Positions 1 to 10,625 of a DNA stretch of 64,000 bases are shown here, piece after piece; position 1 is the stretch's first letter; each line of letters starts with the position of its first letter. The notes beneath the pieces are model-generated. The model was not told where the DNA came from, did not search any database, and was given only the letters and a program-made list of their open reading frames with translations. The translations under genes and the position numbers were made by a program. Origin of the DNA: Dipteris shenzhenensis (Eukaryota; Polypodiophyta; Polypodiopsida; Gleicheniales); assembly GCA_047967505.1 (NCBI GenBank), contig CM106541.1; one strand, 5' to 3'.

Positions 1-984
1 TGAGTTTTGCAATGCTCTAATGCAATGGATCGCGCAGAGCGCATCGTGCAGTAGTGTGCGAGTGTCGTATGCTATACTGCAGTGAACGACGACGTACGAG
101 TGCACTATGCTAATGACAATAACCGGCTAACTCCACAACATAAGCAAAATAAGAAAATCCTACACTGGTGAACAATCCCCATATTGGGAAGAGACAAGAG
201 AGATGAGAAAGTGACCGAGTTGGCCAAAGTACATATCACTGGACTAGTGTCCCCAGGTCACAAGTCGCAAGTCACAAGAATACACAGGTCTATCCCCATA
301 GTAGACAGAGGGTACACACAAGTCTCTCCACATTCTCTCCTTGGCAAGCTCGTAGCTCTAGCCTCTATCTCTCCTCACTCTCCTCTCTTTCGCTCCAGTG
401 CCGAATGCCGAATGAATTTTCCTCTCTCCCCCTTCTCCTTCATCCTCATCCCTCGCCTTAGAGGGTCCCTTCTTCGCTGAGAATCCCCCTCTTTCTTCCC
501 ATTGGTCATCCTCTTATCTCCTTAGCTGTTGAGGATAGCCGTTGCGCCGCTGGCTCTCTTGATGGCTACGGCGACTTCCTGACTCCCTGACTCGCCAACC
601 TGATGGTGTAAATTCTCCATGTGCAGGTGAGCTGGATCACCGCACCACTGCACCACTATATCACTGAACCACTGTGTAAATGTAAATACTCCTGACTGCT
701 CCATGTGCTAAGCTCACTCTCCATGTGCGCAGCTCTTGATGAGATCACTTTGGACATGATACTCTTGGTTGACCTGTGGTTGACATGTGTCGACCTGTGG
801 TTGACATGTGTCGACCTGTGGTTGACATGTGTCGTTACATGATTGCCTCGGATAGTACTCCTGGATGATGAACCCGTGTGATCGCGTGGCTAACTTGTGT
901 TGACACGTGGTCAACATGTGGTCAATAGATGTCGTCATGTGGTCAACGCCTGTCGACAGGTGGTCGTCGTGTGATAAGGTAACA
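1..984 (-). mobile_element. Probable 3' LTR of a minus-strand Ty3-type element; left end not placed
   Basis: On the minus strand the polypurine run at 985-996 is followed at once by a sequence starting TGTTACC, the usual arrangement at the start of a 3' LTR. The LTR would run leftward from 984 and holds the minisatellite at 771-833. No matching 5' LTR lies in the window, so the left boundary is unknown and could be outside it. Bases 1-700 hold no credible gene. Confidence 0.35.
771..833 (+). repeat. Minisatellite, three 21-bp units
   Basis: Three identical head-to-tail copies of gacctgtggttgacatgtgt plus a final c (units at 771, 792 and 813). Diverged relatives of the gtggtcaac/gttgac theme continue to about 970. 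It lies in the presumed LTR of the minus-strand Ty3 element. Confidence 0.95.
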
Positions 985-996
985 GTTTCCCCCGCC
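985..996 (-). other. Polypurine tract of the minus-strand Ty3 element
   Basis: Plus strand gtttcccccgcc reads as a purine run (GGCGGGGGAAAC) on the minus strand, directly ahead of the TGTTACC presumed LTR start. It lies downstream, in the element's sense, of the integrase and coiled-coil frames at 1,333-3,115. Confidence 0.4.
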
Positions 997-1332
997 TTGA
1001 TCATTCACTGTCCCGGTGAATAGAAATGGAGGACGAATCCGTCAAAGAAAAAATAAAAATGAACTTACAAACCATTGATATGGTGATGGAGTAGGAAAAG
1101 GAAATGGTACAGACCATGTGGTTGGCCGTGGGAGTAATTTAAGACTTGTATTAAGTTGAAACATGAAAAATAAACTGCTGCGTGATAAGGGACAGCATGG
1201 AAAATTGCAAAAAAAACTGAGTGCATCTTGAGGTAAAACACTGATATTTACAGTGAGGGCCAAGCAGCTTGGCAAAATCTAACAGTGCAAAAAAAAAAAC
1301 CCAAACACCCATGTATCAACCCTTGTATGAGA

Positions 1333-2067
1333 TTACTGAGGGTGGTAATCAGCAGCCTGCTCCTCTGCCTTCTCCTCTTCCGCCTTCATATTTGGCTCTG
1401 TGGCCTTTTGCTCATCCCTTTGCTCTGGCTCAGTCATATGTATCTGTGGATGGGGTGCTTCCTCCTCACACTCAAGCGTGTCCATCACATTTCTCAGATT
1501 TTCATACTTGGATTTATATCGGTGGTATCGCCGGTAGTAATGATCCTTTTGCCCTTGCAAGGTGGACTGGAAAGTCTGGAGGGTGGCCAACTGCGTCCGA
1601 AGATCTGTGAATTCTTCCTCCATGGATGAACGCTTCTTTTCCAATTCAGCCACTCCGGATTCTGATTTTTCCTTGGCAATCTCGGAGGAAGACAAAGACT
1701 CTTTTAACTGTGTAATCTCCTGGTGAAATCTGGTCACCTCTGTGACATGCTGGCTTTGCAAAGTTGCCAGAGCTGCTGCATGTTGGCTGCGTAGTGTTGT
1801 CATTTCTGCTTCCCATTCCTGCCTGTGATTATGGAGGCGATCCTCAAGGGCAGCCTGCTGAATGTTCCAAGCGATGTCACGCTCATGTATTGCTGAGTCC
1901 TTCTCTTTCTGCCACCTTTCCTCCTGTTGTCGAAGTGTCACGTCTGTGGCGCGCTGCTGGGCTGCCTGTGCTCTCTCGAATTCTAACTTCAAATGTTGCT
2001 GTTGAGATAGGAGCTTATGAGCATAACCTGTGGATTGAAGACCGCTGTCCCAAGCTGCGTGAAGGTG
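1333..2067 (-). pseudogene. Coiled-coil ORF downstream of a Ty3 integrase zinc finger
   Basis: An open frame of about 230 residues, rich in E, Q, K, R and A with heptad-like spacing (for example LEKKRSSMEEEF and TLRSQHAAALATLQSQH), so very probably a long alpha-helical coiled coil. The C-terminal 50 residues are strongly acidic (EEEKAEEQAADYHPQ). The frame opens after a TGA near 2,068 and looks like the continuation, across a frameshift at about 2,030-2,070, of the Ser/Pro-rich frame at 1,989-2,834. I do not recognise the family. It sits between integrase and the presumed 3' LTR, where plant Ty3 elements sometimes carry an extra ORF. Captured host sequence is the alternative. Confidence 0.55.
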
Positions 2068-2834
2068 TCATCCATGATACGCTGAGCAAGATGCAGGGAC
2101 CTTTTCATCCACGCATACCTGTCGCTGTAATTCATCCTGTCTACCAAATTAATCACGTCCCCCAATTCCTCAAACATGTCAGGGAGAGCTCCCTCTTCCT
2201 CGGTTGACAGGTTTCCTGTAGGTGCCAATTTGTCCAAGTGCACAAAACATGTCGGGGCCCTGGAGATCTTTTTGTTCTGTGCGAGGCAGTCTTGCAAGGG
2301 AATGGCGAAGATTTGATTGAGATCCTCCTCTTCCCCACATACTGGTGAGCGTTTTTTGTGAAGGACAGATAGTAGTTGGCTGTAATCTTCATTCTGTTTT
2401 TCCACCAGGTTTATATTTGAAAGAGGTGGGCCTGATGAAGCAGCTATGTAAGCTGTGAACATATCATTCTCATGAAGGGGTGGGCAATCCACAGATTGGG
2501 GCAAAATCCCTCCCTCAAATACCTCCTCTGATGCTGAAGTGGCCGATGGAGGATCTCCTCGAGAGGGGCTCCCACTCCGGTCTCTGCTCTTGTCTCTGCC
2601 CTGTGGTGGTCGTGGTGGGGAGGCCGAAATGTGAAGTACTCCCTGGGATGACATCCCCTGAGAAAGCCCGTGGGAGTCAGGTCCCAAGCTAAGATTCTGG
2701 TCCAACACCTGGTCCAACACATGGTCAGAGGTCGCCTGAACTGTGGTGATGACTGCATCGGTGAAAGTGGTAGGGAGTGAAGATGAAACAGCTGCAGTCC
2801 TTCGTAACAATACACCTTTCGAGCTCGTTGACAT
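1989..2834 (-). pseudogene. Unrecognised 281-codon ORF overlapping the integrase fragment
   Basis: Begins with ATG two codons after an in-frame TGA and overlaps the end of the integrase zinc-finger frame. The first half is low-complexity (Ser, Pro, Arg, Asp, including RDKSRDRSGSPSRGD). The second half is more protein-like, with hydrophobic spacing through GDVINLVDRMNYSDRYAWMK. It ends at a TGA at 1,989-1,991 where the coiled-coil frame takes over in another phase, so the two were probably one protein. There is no zinc knuckle, protease or chromodomain motif, and no function can be assigned. Confidence 0.5.
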
Positions 2835-3115
2835 GAATCACATCTGGTCACATGAGCATGGCAGTCGCGGAAGAGCTTGGGCCACCAGAACCCTGCTTGC
2901 ATGATCTTCCGGGCAGTAGCATCTGAGGCCATATGCCCTCCACCTATGCCAGCATGTGCCTCTTTAAGAATGGATTGTGTCTCGTGCGAAAGCACACACC
3001 GTCTCAAGATCTGGTCCTTCCCGAGCTTGTACAGTTGACCTACAATCAACTTAAAAGGAGCAGCTTGAAGGATCCGCTTGCGTTTCTCTGTTGGAGTTAA
3101 TCCTGGTGGTCAAAA
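2832..3115 (-). pseudogene. Ty3/gypsy integrase zinc-binding domain fragment
   Basis: The frame opens after a stop near 3,118. It reads the RNase H-integrase linker, then FKLIVGQLYKLGKD, then an H2C2 zinc finger: two His in HAGIGGGH, two Cys in CDSC, with FWWPKLFRDCHAH between them. This layout is diagnostic of Ty3/gypsy Pol. In a complete element this finger is followed by the DDE catalytic core. Here the core is missing and the sequence runs into the unrelated ORF at 1,989-2,834. No reverse transcriptase was found upstream of 3,115, so this is a remnant. Confidence 0.8.
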
Positions 3116-3132
3116 TGAACCTCATAGTATGG

Positions 3133-3480
3133 CTAACGCTCATGATGTCTAGAAGGGGGGGCATGAGGAATCTGGGTAAGAATAAAGTGCAGACGTGCAT
3201 GATCGGCTGAAGGCATAAAAGGGTCAACTGTGAGGTTATGTACAAAAGGGATTAAAGTCGGGGGACCCAAGACGTAATCAATGACGCTCGTACCACCACC
3301 CGCGAAGGGAAGACATGTGGCTGTGGATGAATGCGGCCACTGTCGAAGTCCATTATAAATGACCATGCCGTGCGATGAGAGAAGCTCCAATAGGCGATGT
3401 CCCTGATCTGTCACCTCTACCCCTCTATCTGAAGATAAGCGTGGAAAACTCTCATCTGGGGCAGCTGGAACTAAGACTGG
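3133..3480 (-). pseudogene. LINE endonuclease (EEP) C-terminal fragment
   Basis: Reads the C-terminal half of an AP-endonuclease-like EEP domain: LLELLSSHGMVIYNG, a GGGTSVIDYVLGP block and SADHARLHF, with the catalytic-type Asp-His in the last. In non-LTR retrotransposons this domain is the N-terminus of ORF2 and nicks target DNA. Neither the N-terminal half of EEP nor the reverse transcriptase is adjacent. It is bounded by a (GA)n run on its 5' side. Confidence 0.75.
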
Positions 3481-3506
3481 ATCCTCAGCAAAGTCCGTAG
3501 GCAGAT

Positions 3507-3529
3507 GAGAGAGAGAGAGAGAGAGAGAG
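3507..3529 (+). repeat. (GA)n microsatellite
   Basis: Uninterrupted GA dinucleotide run of about 11 units at the 5' edge of the LINE endonuclease fragment. It produces a meaningless Ser-Leu run in the antisense frame. Confidence 0.95.
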
Positions 3530-3716
3530 TCTGTAGGCTGCAAGGAGGAGAAAGCAGGAGGAGGGAGTAGATAGGATTAGAGCTGAATTCCAACCCCGAG
3601 AGGGAATAGAATTCCCAAAGTATGATGGAGCAAGAGAATTGGATTTGTTATTTTGAGCTACCACGAGAAGCTTTTGCTCTTGCCACACTGCATCTACAGA
3701 AGGATGCTTTGATGTG

Positions 3717-4363
3717 ATGGTCCAAACGAGGAACGAGCCTATTCTTCAATGGTCCAAATTTGTAAAGCAGCTTAAGGCCACTTTCGTGCCTCCGAGGCAT
3801 GAAGAAGAATTGACCTTGCACTGGGAAAGGTTCAGGCAATTCGATAATGAGAGTAATGCTGAATTTACAGCTAGGTTCTGAAAACTCTCTTTAGAGTTAC
3901 CTGAGAAGAACGAGGATGATAGAAGAAGTATTTAGCAGCCCTAATCCCGAAAGTGAGGTATGAGGTTGAAATGTTCAACCCAACCACCTTGAAAGACCTC
4001 ACTAAATTGGCTGAGATTGCTGAGAAGAAATTGAATCCTCGGAAGCCTTTCAACAAAGGAAAAGAGAAAGCTATTGTACAAAATGTTAATAGCCAATCAC
4101 GTCCTGGATGGATACCATTTTCTTCCATGAAGAAAAAGCTAATTAAGGAGGGTAAATGTTTCAGATGTAAGAAACATAAGCCAGGGCATCCATGGCATAA
4201 ATGTCCTAGTCTATTAGCCAAAATTGCCAAAACCAATTCTGTAAAAGGGAAAGGAAAAGCATCCGAGCAGGAGGGTGAGGCTTCTACCTCCTCATCCGAA
4301 GCCTCTATGATGAACATAGAACCAAGAGTAAATGCTATCCATTCAGCCAACACTGGTATATAG
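3717..4363 (+). pseudogene. Ty3/gypsy Gag, interrupted
   Basis: The first frame, 3,717-3,881, carries a retrotransposon Gag block (LQWSKFVKQLKATFVPP ... ERFRQFDNESNAEFTARF) and ends in TGA. After further stops and a frameshift the frame reopens at about 3,945-4,363 with a basic linker. A CCHC-type zinc knuckle follows at 4,157-4,204 (CFRCKKH ... GHPWHKC), then an acidic Ser-rich tail. Gag forms the particle and binds element RNA. This is a dead copy. It lies on the 5' side of the split Ty3 element whose 3' end resumes at 13,749; no pol is present between. Confidence 0.8.
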
Positions 4364-4635
4364 ATGTGTGAATTGAATAGAGAGTAGGCATATTCATTGT
4401 AGAGTATGGACAGAGAATAAATATTTTTCTCCTCCATGTAGAGCGTCTAATAGGGAGAATAGGGCTGAAATAGAAGAGTTGGAAAAAGAGATTGAAGGTC
4501 TATAGTTTCTATAGACTAAGTAGTTCTCCATCACAAAATCAACTATGGCCAAGGTCTATCTAGTTCAATAACACATTTGGGGTGAGAGAACATCTTTTGA
4601 ATACTGACCAGTTTGTTGAGAATATGTTTCAGCTT
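4364..4635 (+). other. Remnant of the Ty3 element up to the copia-1 insertion point
   Basis: Short broken frames only (for example ENRAEIEELEKEIEG near 4,460). The sequence stops at the copia-1 target duplication and resumes at 13,754. No function visible. Confidence 0.4.
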
Positions 4636-4640
4636 ATTGA
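4636..4640 (+). repeat. Target-site duplication ATTGA, left copy (copia-1)
   Basis: attga directly precedes the TGAAGAGG end of the copia-1 LTR and is repeated at 13,749-13,753 directly after the ...CCCAACA end. This fixes both outer ends of the element. Confidence 0.9.
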
Positions 4641-4912
4641 TGAAGAGGTGAGGGGAATAAAAGAGGTGCATCATGGCAAGGAGTGAGAACACATGAGATA
4701 TAGAAATGAGTGTTCCATTGATTGTGAGAGAGATGACTCTCTCTTATAGAAATGGGAAGAGGGTGACCTAGATCATAGGCACCTTCCCTACATCAGTGGC
4801 AATCAGCCCCTACATCAGTGGGACTGGCCTAAATCAAAGGAACCTCCCATGTTGGGGCCTAGGTCACACACTAGACACATCCTAGCACTAGATGTGCCTC
4901 TACAACACACAC

Positions 4913-6848
4913 TTTTTTTTTTTTTTTGGTGAAACCAAGATAATTATATTATGAAACATTCATTTACATCAGGGCAGTGCTCAAAAAGAGAGCCAAAGCT
5001 ATATCCATCAGAAGCAATAAAAGAAAAGCTGAATACAAGAAACATCCAAATCTTCCTCATGTAAGGCATCATATAAAGACTGCCGCAATGAGGCTCGAAA
5101 GAACTCATAAGGATGCTGAAGGGGAGAATTCAGATATGCTTGATTGCACTGCAGCTAGAGGGTCCATAAGGCCCAGTATCTAATCCAATGGAAGAAAAGA
5201 GAATACTGTGACAAAGAACCTGATAGTTTGCCATACATCCAGAAAAACCTATAGAACTTGTGTGCTGGAAATCTGAGAGATAAGAAATAGGAGATTTTGT
5301 CTAGAAGGTCTCTGGAATATGAACAAAACCACAATAAATGCGGAATAGTCTCAGAAGTAAAGTGACATCTTAGACAAAGAGGTGAAGTTATCCGTCTTTG
5401 AGCCAATTTCACTCCCACTGGAAGAATACCAACAATACATCTCCATAGAAAGAGTCTTTGCTTCAATGGCATTTTCAACTTCCATATCAATTGCAATTTT
5501 CCTTTCCACCAAGCTAATGACTTGTTCAAATGCCATAGAGAATTAGCATGATGGGCAATCCAGGGAGGAGGTAATATCAATTGATAAGCCTGTATAGAAG
5601 TCAATAAATGCAAAGGCCTAGAGGATATGCTTGGACTTGAAGACTGAAGGTGCCAATCTTGAAGCCTGTCTCTTACATTCAATGTCGGAATCGGAACCAA
5701 AGGGAGTAAGAGATCAGCAATAACTTTCCAAATAGGTCTATGATGCATCCCCAGACTGTATTGTCGACATGCTACTGGAAAAGTGAGAATATTTCCTTGC
5801 ATATCTACCACGTCATCAATGAACCGGATACCCAATTTCATAAGATTGTAAGCTTTGATGGGTTGTTGAACAGCAAGGGGAGAGGAAAACACAGCACTCC
5901 AATGAATACTTTCCATTCTGAGTGAGGAAGCTATAAAAGCAGGATGGGGAGACCATTTGATGTGAGAGAGTACTTGCTTCCAATCCTGAATCAAGGAATT
6001 AGAAAATGGACAACCAGGGATTTTACCTTGAAATTTGCCAAGTACTACTTGCTTGAGGTCCGAGATGTGTGTAGCTGTCTGTAAGAGATCCTTACGGATG
6101 ACCTAGTTGGATCAACTAGCCAATGTCCATAAGCATTTGTGCGCATCTGACCACACAAAATTGCCAACATGATAGACCAAGGCTGCTCTTGTTGAAAAAA
6201 TGTCTTGAGCATAGTGATCTTTCTTGCCAACACATAAAATTTGATGTTTATTATATTCAAACCACCATGCATTCTTGGTGAGCAAAGCAAGTCCATTTTG
6301 AGCAACTGTAAAGCTTTTTTATGAAGCTTAGTTTTCCAAAAAATCTCCATGGCTTGAGACATAAAGGAAGTGAGATCTCGAGATGACCAATGTAATAGAG
6401 GAAGGTAGAACTCGACATAAGCTAGAACAATAGACTGGACAATTCGTCGAAGCCGTACATGCAGAGGCCAAGTGGAGATCTTCCAATATTCTAATTTGTC
6501 CTGAATTTTGTTTGACACCCATGAAATTTGTTGCTTATTGCTGATTTTCCAGCCAATGGGATAGCCCAAATGTCTTACTATGTTTTCCGGATAAATAATC
6601 TGGTCTGGCCACAGGATAGCATGCCAGTCACAATGCTTGAAAGGCAAGAGTTTTGATTTCTGAAAATTAATTTTAAGACCAGCTGCCAACCCAAAATCTG
6701 AAAGGGTATCCATCAAGAGGCGAATCTCTGAAGGACTGTTCTTTGGCATGAAAAATGAATCATCTGCATAGGCCTGTGCAATGAAGGGTCATGAACTAGA
6801 AATCTGAAGCCCCTCTAACTGTCCAGTATCAGCCATGTGATCCATATA
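4913..6848 (-). mobile_element. LINE-A copy 1, 5'-truncated, inserted in (AC)n
   Basis: Plus-strand poly(T) at 4,913-4,927 is the LINE's poly(A) tail on the minus strand. The sequence before the tail ends ...TTTCACC, shared with three other insertions here. The left flank is ctctacaacacacac and the right flank is the (AC)n run at 6,849. Only the C-terminal part of ORF2 survives, and its 5' end stops at a point homologous to about 12,690 in copy 3. Truncation with a tail and short duplicated target is classic target-primed reverse transcription. Confidence 0.85.
5155..6749 (-). pseudogene. LINE-A ORF2 C-terminal part (RT thumb and zf-RVT)
   Basis: The first frame (6,749-6,045) carries the region after the RT active site: DFGLAAGLKINFQKSKLLPF, RHLGYPIGWK and STWPLHVRLRRIVQ. 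After a stop/frameshift near 6,000-6,045 the second frame (5,994-5,155) holds the C-terminal zinc-binding RVT domain, with KMPLKQRLFLWRCIVG followed by Cys/His in CLRCHF...HLLWFC. The palm YADD box lies upstream of the truncation and is absent. Closely related to the ORF2 at 10,844-13,640. Confidence 0.85.
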
Positions 6849-6849
6849 C

Positions 6850-6887
<38 letters not shown>
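6849..6887 (+). repeat. (AC)n microsatellite in the copia-1 3' LTR
   Basis: About 19 AC units at the 5' edge of LINE-A copy 1, followed by the LTR remainder beginning atgtgactc. It is the residue of the LTR tract that received the LINE. Confidence 0.95.
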
Positions 6888-6890
<3 letters not shown>

Positions 6891-6950
6891 GACTCTCCTA
6901 GATGCACACATGCACCATAGAGCAAGCCCTTGACCATAGTTATCCCAACA

Positions 6951-6965
6951 TACCCCCCCTCAAGG
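6951..6965 (-). other. Polypurine tract of copia-1
   Basis: Plus strand taccccccctcaagg is a purine-rich stretch on the minus strand, immediately before the TGTTGGG start of the 3' LTR. It would prime plus-strand DNA synthesis. Confidence 0.8.
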
Positions 6966-7191
6966 ATTTGCCTCTTGCAATGTCAAGGATACATCTAGTC
7001 TCATAGTTTCTCATGCCATTTCATAGTGGTCACGCATGGCCATCTCATGGTGGTTAAGGATAAATCTATGTCTAGGATCTCATGCTAGCAAAGGTGCCCA
7101 AGGGTCAAGGTTTACAAAACTGGAATAGACCAAACACATATCACATGGCCTACATCATATGGTGATCAGAGGTGATTTACAAAAGACAAAA

Positions 7192-7373
7192 CATATGACA
7201 TTCTTTTTGGAGTACTACTCCAGGCTGAGAACCTCAAAATTTGACCAAGTGATGATAAACAAAAATTCAAAGACAAGTTGCTCATATGACATTCTTTTTG
7301 GAGTACTACTCCAGGCTGAGAACCTCAAAATTTGACCAAGTGATGATAAACAAAAATTCAAAGACAAGTTGCT
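7192..7373 (+). repeat. Tandem duplication, two 91-bp units
   Basis: catatgacattctttttgg... at 7,192-7,282 is repeated at 7,283-7,373 with no difference I can see. It abuts the end of the copia-1 gag remnant, downstream in the element's sense. Confidence 0.93.
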
Positions 7374-7732
7374 CAAAAGGCAAAGTCCTTGTCTTCTACT
7401 ACAAAGTTGGATGCTTCTTTTGTTGATGGAGTTCTCTCTTCAACCAGATATGCTTCATTTTCCTTGGAGTTGTAGTAGGAGCCATTTCTCTCCTCTTCCA
7501 AAAGAGATTCTTCAATATCCACCCAATTGGATGTAAAAGTGTTGCTATACTCTTCATCTAGAAGACTTTTGAGTAAAACTTGTGCACCAAATACCTTTTC
7601 AAGTTGCACCCAAACTTCATGTGAAGTCTCACACCCATCAATGTGATGAATGTATGAGTCACTAAGTCCCAATGCTGTGATAGCAAGGACCTTTTCATAT
7701 TGGACTATCCATTGTAGTGTAGCCAGCTAAAA
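7373..7732 (-). pseudogene. Copia-1 Gag remnant
   Basis: An open frame of about 120 codons with the copia Gag core (UBN2-type): ALGLSDSYIHHIDGC, ETSHEVWVQLEKVFGAQ, then an acidic tail (DIEESLLEEERNG). Gag N-terminus, zinc knuckle and all of Pol are missing, so it cannot assemble particles alone. The stop lies at the edge of the 91-bp tandem duplication. Confidence 0.75.
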
Positions 7733-8354
7733 CAGATATAGAATAAAATTTTTGACTGGTCAAACCTCTGGGATGGTCAAAGTTTGACCATATTTTGACT
7801 GTTTCCCCCAAATCGAACAATCTGAAGCTGGAGGGTGCAATTGAAGCTGTAGAGAAGGGCATTCAAGGGACTTTCAAAGACAAATGAAAGGCCTAACATC
7901 AGAGAAGATCCTCACTAGAGGAAAGGCGAAAAAACGGGCTGCATTGTCTGTGGGAATCTCGCCTTTTTCGACTGGTGTTTTGCTTTATTCTCAGAATTAT
8001 GTGGACCATTGTCCACCAAAATTCATCAGCACCTTCCCAAGAGTGTCGCCCAGTACGCCCTTAGAGGAATTGACGAGATATGGCTCCAGCAAGCTGAATT
8101 GCGTGAAATTTCGTCGAGCAGTTTGAGTGTCGGCACGGGCAGCAGAAGCCTAATTGCGTAGATCCCAACGGTAAAGATATGCACCTTAACTAGATAAAGC
8201 TACAGCATGAAGCGTTCTAAAAGTTAATGGTCGGATGTTGAGATATGGCGCCTCCAATGGTCAGGCCATAAGAGAGCTCAAACAAAATGAAGGTGATGAA
8301 GAAGATGAAATCTTGGGTTCTAGGTGACTCTAGGAGCTAGGTAGGATCGACCTT

Positions 8355-8366
8355 GCTCTGATACCA
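8355..8366 (-). other. tRNA-Met primer-binding site of copia-1
   Basis: Plus strand gctctgatacca is TGGTATCAGAGC on the minus strand, complementary to the 3' end of plant initiator tRNA-Met. It lies two bases from the LTR boundary at 8,369. Region 7,733-8,354 is untranslated leader with no other feature I can see. Confidence 0.9.
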
Positions 8367-8661
8367 AATGAAGAGGTGAGTGGGATAAAAGAGGTGCATC
8401 ATGGCAAGGAGTGAGAACATATGAGATATAGAAATGAGTATTCCATTGATTGTGAGAGAGGTGACTCTCTCTTATAGAAATGGGAAGAGGGTGGCCTAGA
8501 TCATAGGCACCTTCCCTACATTAGTGGCAATCAGCCCCTACATCAGTGGGACTGGCCTAAATCAAAGGAACCTCCCATGTGGAGGCCTTTGGCTTACATC
8601 ATCGCTTAGGTCACACACTAGACACATCATAGCACTAAATGTGCCTCTACAACACACACAC

Positions 8662-8838
8662 TTTTTTTTTTTTTTGTGAAACCAAGAAAATTAAATTATA
8701 AAACATTCATTTACATCAGGGCAGTTCTCAAGAAAAGAGCCAATGCCCTATCCATCAGAAGCAGTAAAAGAAAAGCTGAATACAAGAAACATCTAAATCG
8801 TCCTCATGTAAGGCATCATATAAAGACTGCCGCAATGT
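8662..8838 (-). mobile_element. LINE-A copy 2, severely 5'-truncated (about 175 bp)
   Basis: Poly(T) at 8,662-8,675 then gtgaaaccaagaaaatt, closely matching 4,913-5,095. Homology ends near gccgcaatg, after which ctctacaacacacac repeats the sequence on its left flank and so marks the target duplication. Contains no coding region. Confidence 0.85.
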
Positions 8839-8845
8839 GGCTCTA

Positions 8846-8869
8846 CAACACACACACACACACACACAC
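8846..8869 (+). repeat. (AC)n microsatellite between two LINE insertions
   Basis: Pure AC run following the duplicated ctctacaac. The poly(T) of the ORF1-only element begins directly after it. Confidence 0.95.
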
Positions 8870-8984
8870 TTTTTTTTTTTTTGGTGAAATCTTTATATTT
8901 CTGTGTGGGAAACCTCAAAAAGAGGTAAAAACCCACCAATAAGTATAAGAAAAAGTTTTTACAAGTAAAACCTCAGAGCAAAAG

Positions 8985-10625
8985 TCATGAGGTAGCCAAG
9001 TAAAAAGCTACATTATCAAGCTGAGGAGAATCAAACACAGCATCCTCCAGCTTCAAATTGTTGCTCTGTAAAAACTGATGCAGTGATAAAACCACACCAT
9101 CAATAAAAACAAGCTGTTTTTGGCCCTTGTGATTCTTCTTGATATAGGCTGGTACCCGAAATTTTTGAATCAAAGGGTCAAAAACCTGTTGTAACATGGG
9201 ATGGAAAGATTTCAATAAAAAAGGTACTTCTACATCCCTGACAGAAGAAAGTTCTGGCACAGGCGTCAGAGGCATAGGAGCTAGCTCAACATCTGTATCT
9301 TCCGATGAAGAAAATACATCTGATGAAATAGATTGCTGCATTTGAGCTTCATTCGGAGGATCAATCTGAATAAGAGCAGGGGCAGTATCCAAAGAGATAG
9401 CATGCATATCATCTTGTAATTTACCCTCTGCAAGGGTTACATCCATATCCTGAATAGAAGGAAACTGATGGTGCTCAACAAGAATACAATCCTGAGCTAC
9501 TTCAGCAAGAGGAAGATTTGCCTGTGATTTATCAACCTTTCTCCAGTAGTGCTTCGGAACAGTAGAGGGTTTCACCAAAGAAGCCATAGCAGAAGCCGGA
9601 GAAGAAGGAAGATTAACCTTGACACCTGAAGAAGGAGCAGGTGGTATGGGCCTGGATATAGAAGGGCAAGCACGTGCAAAATGCCCAACCTGTCGGCACC
9701 GATAACATGCAGTGGGAAAAGATGCAAAATAGAGCCTGATGCGCATCGGATGAGCAAAACCCAAATCAAGATCCAAAGTAGATGGCACGGGCTGCGTCAT
9801 ATCCCATAGAATGCAAAGACAGACATCACGGGAAGCTTGCAAGAACTCCTGTCTCGGGATAAGGAGAGGCCTTCCCAAAAAAGCTGCAAGAGTTGGAAGA
9901 TGCTGAAGAAGAGGCACATGCAGCGCTTTGAGAGTAATCCAAACCGGACAGTGAGTCAGAAGTGTTGCAGAAGGATCGAAAAGCGGATCCTAGGGCATAA
10001 CATAAGCGAAAAAACCAGCTCCAGGAACTCCAGCATCACTGACAAGGCGCTCTACCACCTCAGTCGAAAAGCACTGGGCATAATAAAATCCTTTGCCTAG
10101 AAAGACAAAGGAAGAAATACAATCCAGGCCCACTGCAACATCAGCCCAATGACGGAGTTGAGCTGAAGATAAAATTCTGCCCATGAAATAAAGGCTGACT
10201 CCAAATTGCTGAGCCTGCCGAAGACCAGAGACCAAAAGGGCAGAATCCAAGGAACAAACAAGCGGAGAACTCGAGGAAGGAACGTTTGTGACAGAGGCAG
10301 AGCACAATTGGCAAAGAAGATCCAGCTGGAGGGAAGAAGAAGGGCCATCAGAAACGTCCAGCTTCGCCGATTTGATGGAAGGGGAGATGGACAAACCACC
10401 AGGCTTCCGTCGATGAAACACATGGGTAGAAGGTGCACTGGCAGAAGGAGGCGTCGAGGCGGAGAAAACAAAGGAAGAGGAAAACTGTATAGGGGACGGT
10501 ACAAACTGTACGGTCATCCGTACAGGATGTACGGTCGATCGTACACGCTGTACGGAAAACCGTACATCAGGTATGGGACTGCATGGGTGGGTCGACAGGG
10601 CATGGAAAGTGCAGCGAAGGCGCAT
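8985..10625 (-). pseudogene. LINE ORF1 protein (DUF4283-like plus CCHC knuckle) with one nonsense codon
   Basis: One frame runs about 546 codons with a single in-frame TAG at 9,990-9,992, at a position (YVMP-stop-DPLFDP) where Trp would be expected. The N-terminal third is Ser/Pro-rich. The DUF4283-like nucleic-acid-binding core follows (FMGRILSS, FVFLGKGFYYAQCFS, HCPVWITLKALHVPLLQ), then a CCHC knuckle (CYRCRQVGHFARACP) and a long acidic C-terminus. Such proteins coat LINE RNA. A start at 10,625 is uncertain because the frame opens inside the CCGTAC-rich leader. The intact length suggests recent mobility. Confidence 0.8.

Larger units (their letters stand above)
4641..6950 (-). repeat. 3' LTR of copia-1, split by a LINE
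   Basis: LTR sequence at 4,641-4,912 matches 8,369-8,661, and 6,887-6,950 matches 13,686-13,748 (shared block from catgtgact to atcccaaca). Between them lies a LINE inserted in the LTR's (AC)n tract. Confidence 0.88.

Noticed and set aside
771-833. CRISPR-like array
   Set aside because: Units are contiguous with no spacers, and the genome is a plant's.
1333-2067. Coiled-coil ORF as the missing C-terminus of CFAP44
   Set aside because: Same strand and CFAP44 does end in a coiled coil, but this one overlaps a Ty3 integrase, lacks splice-phase support and sits just before an LTR-like end.
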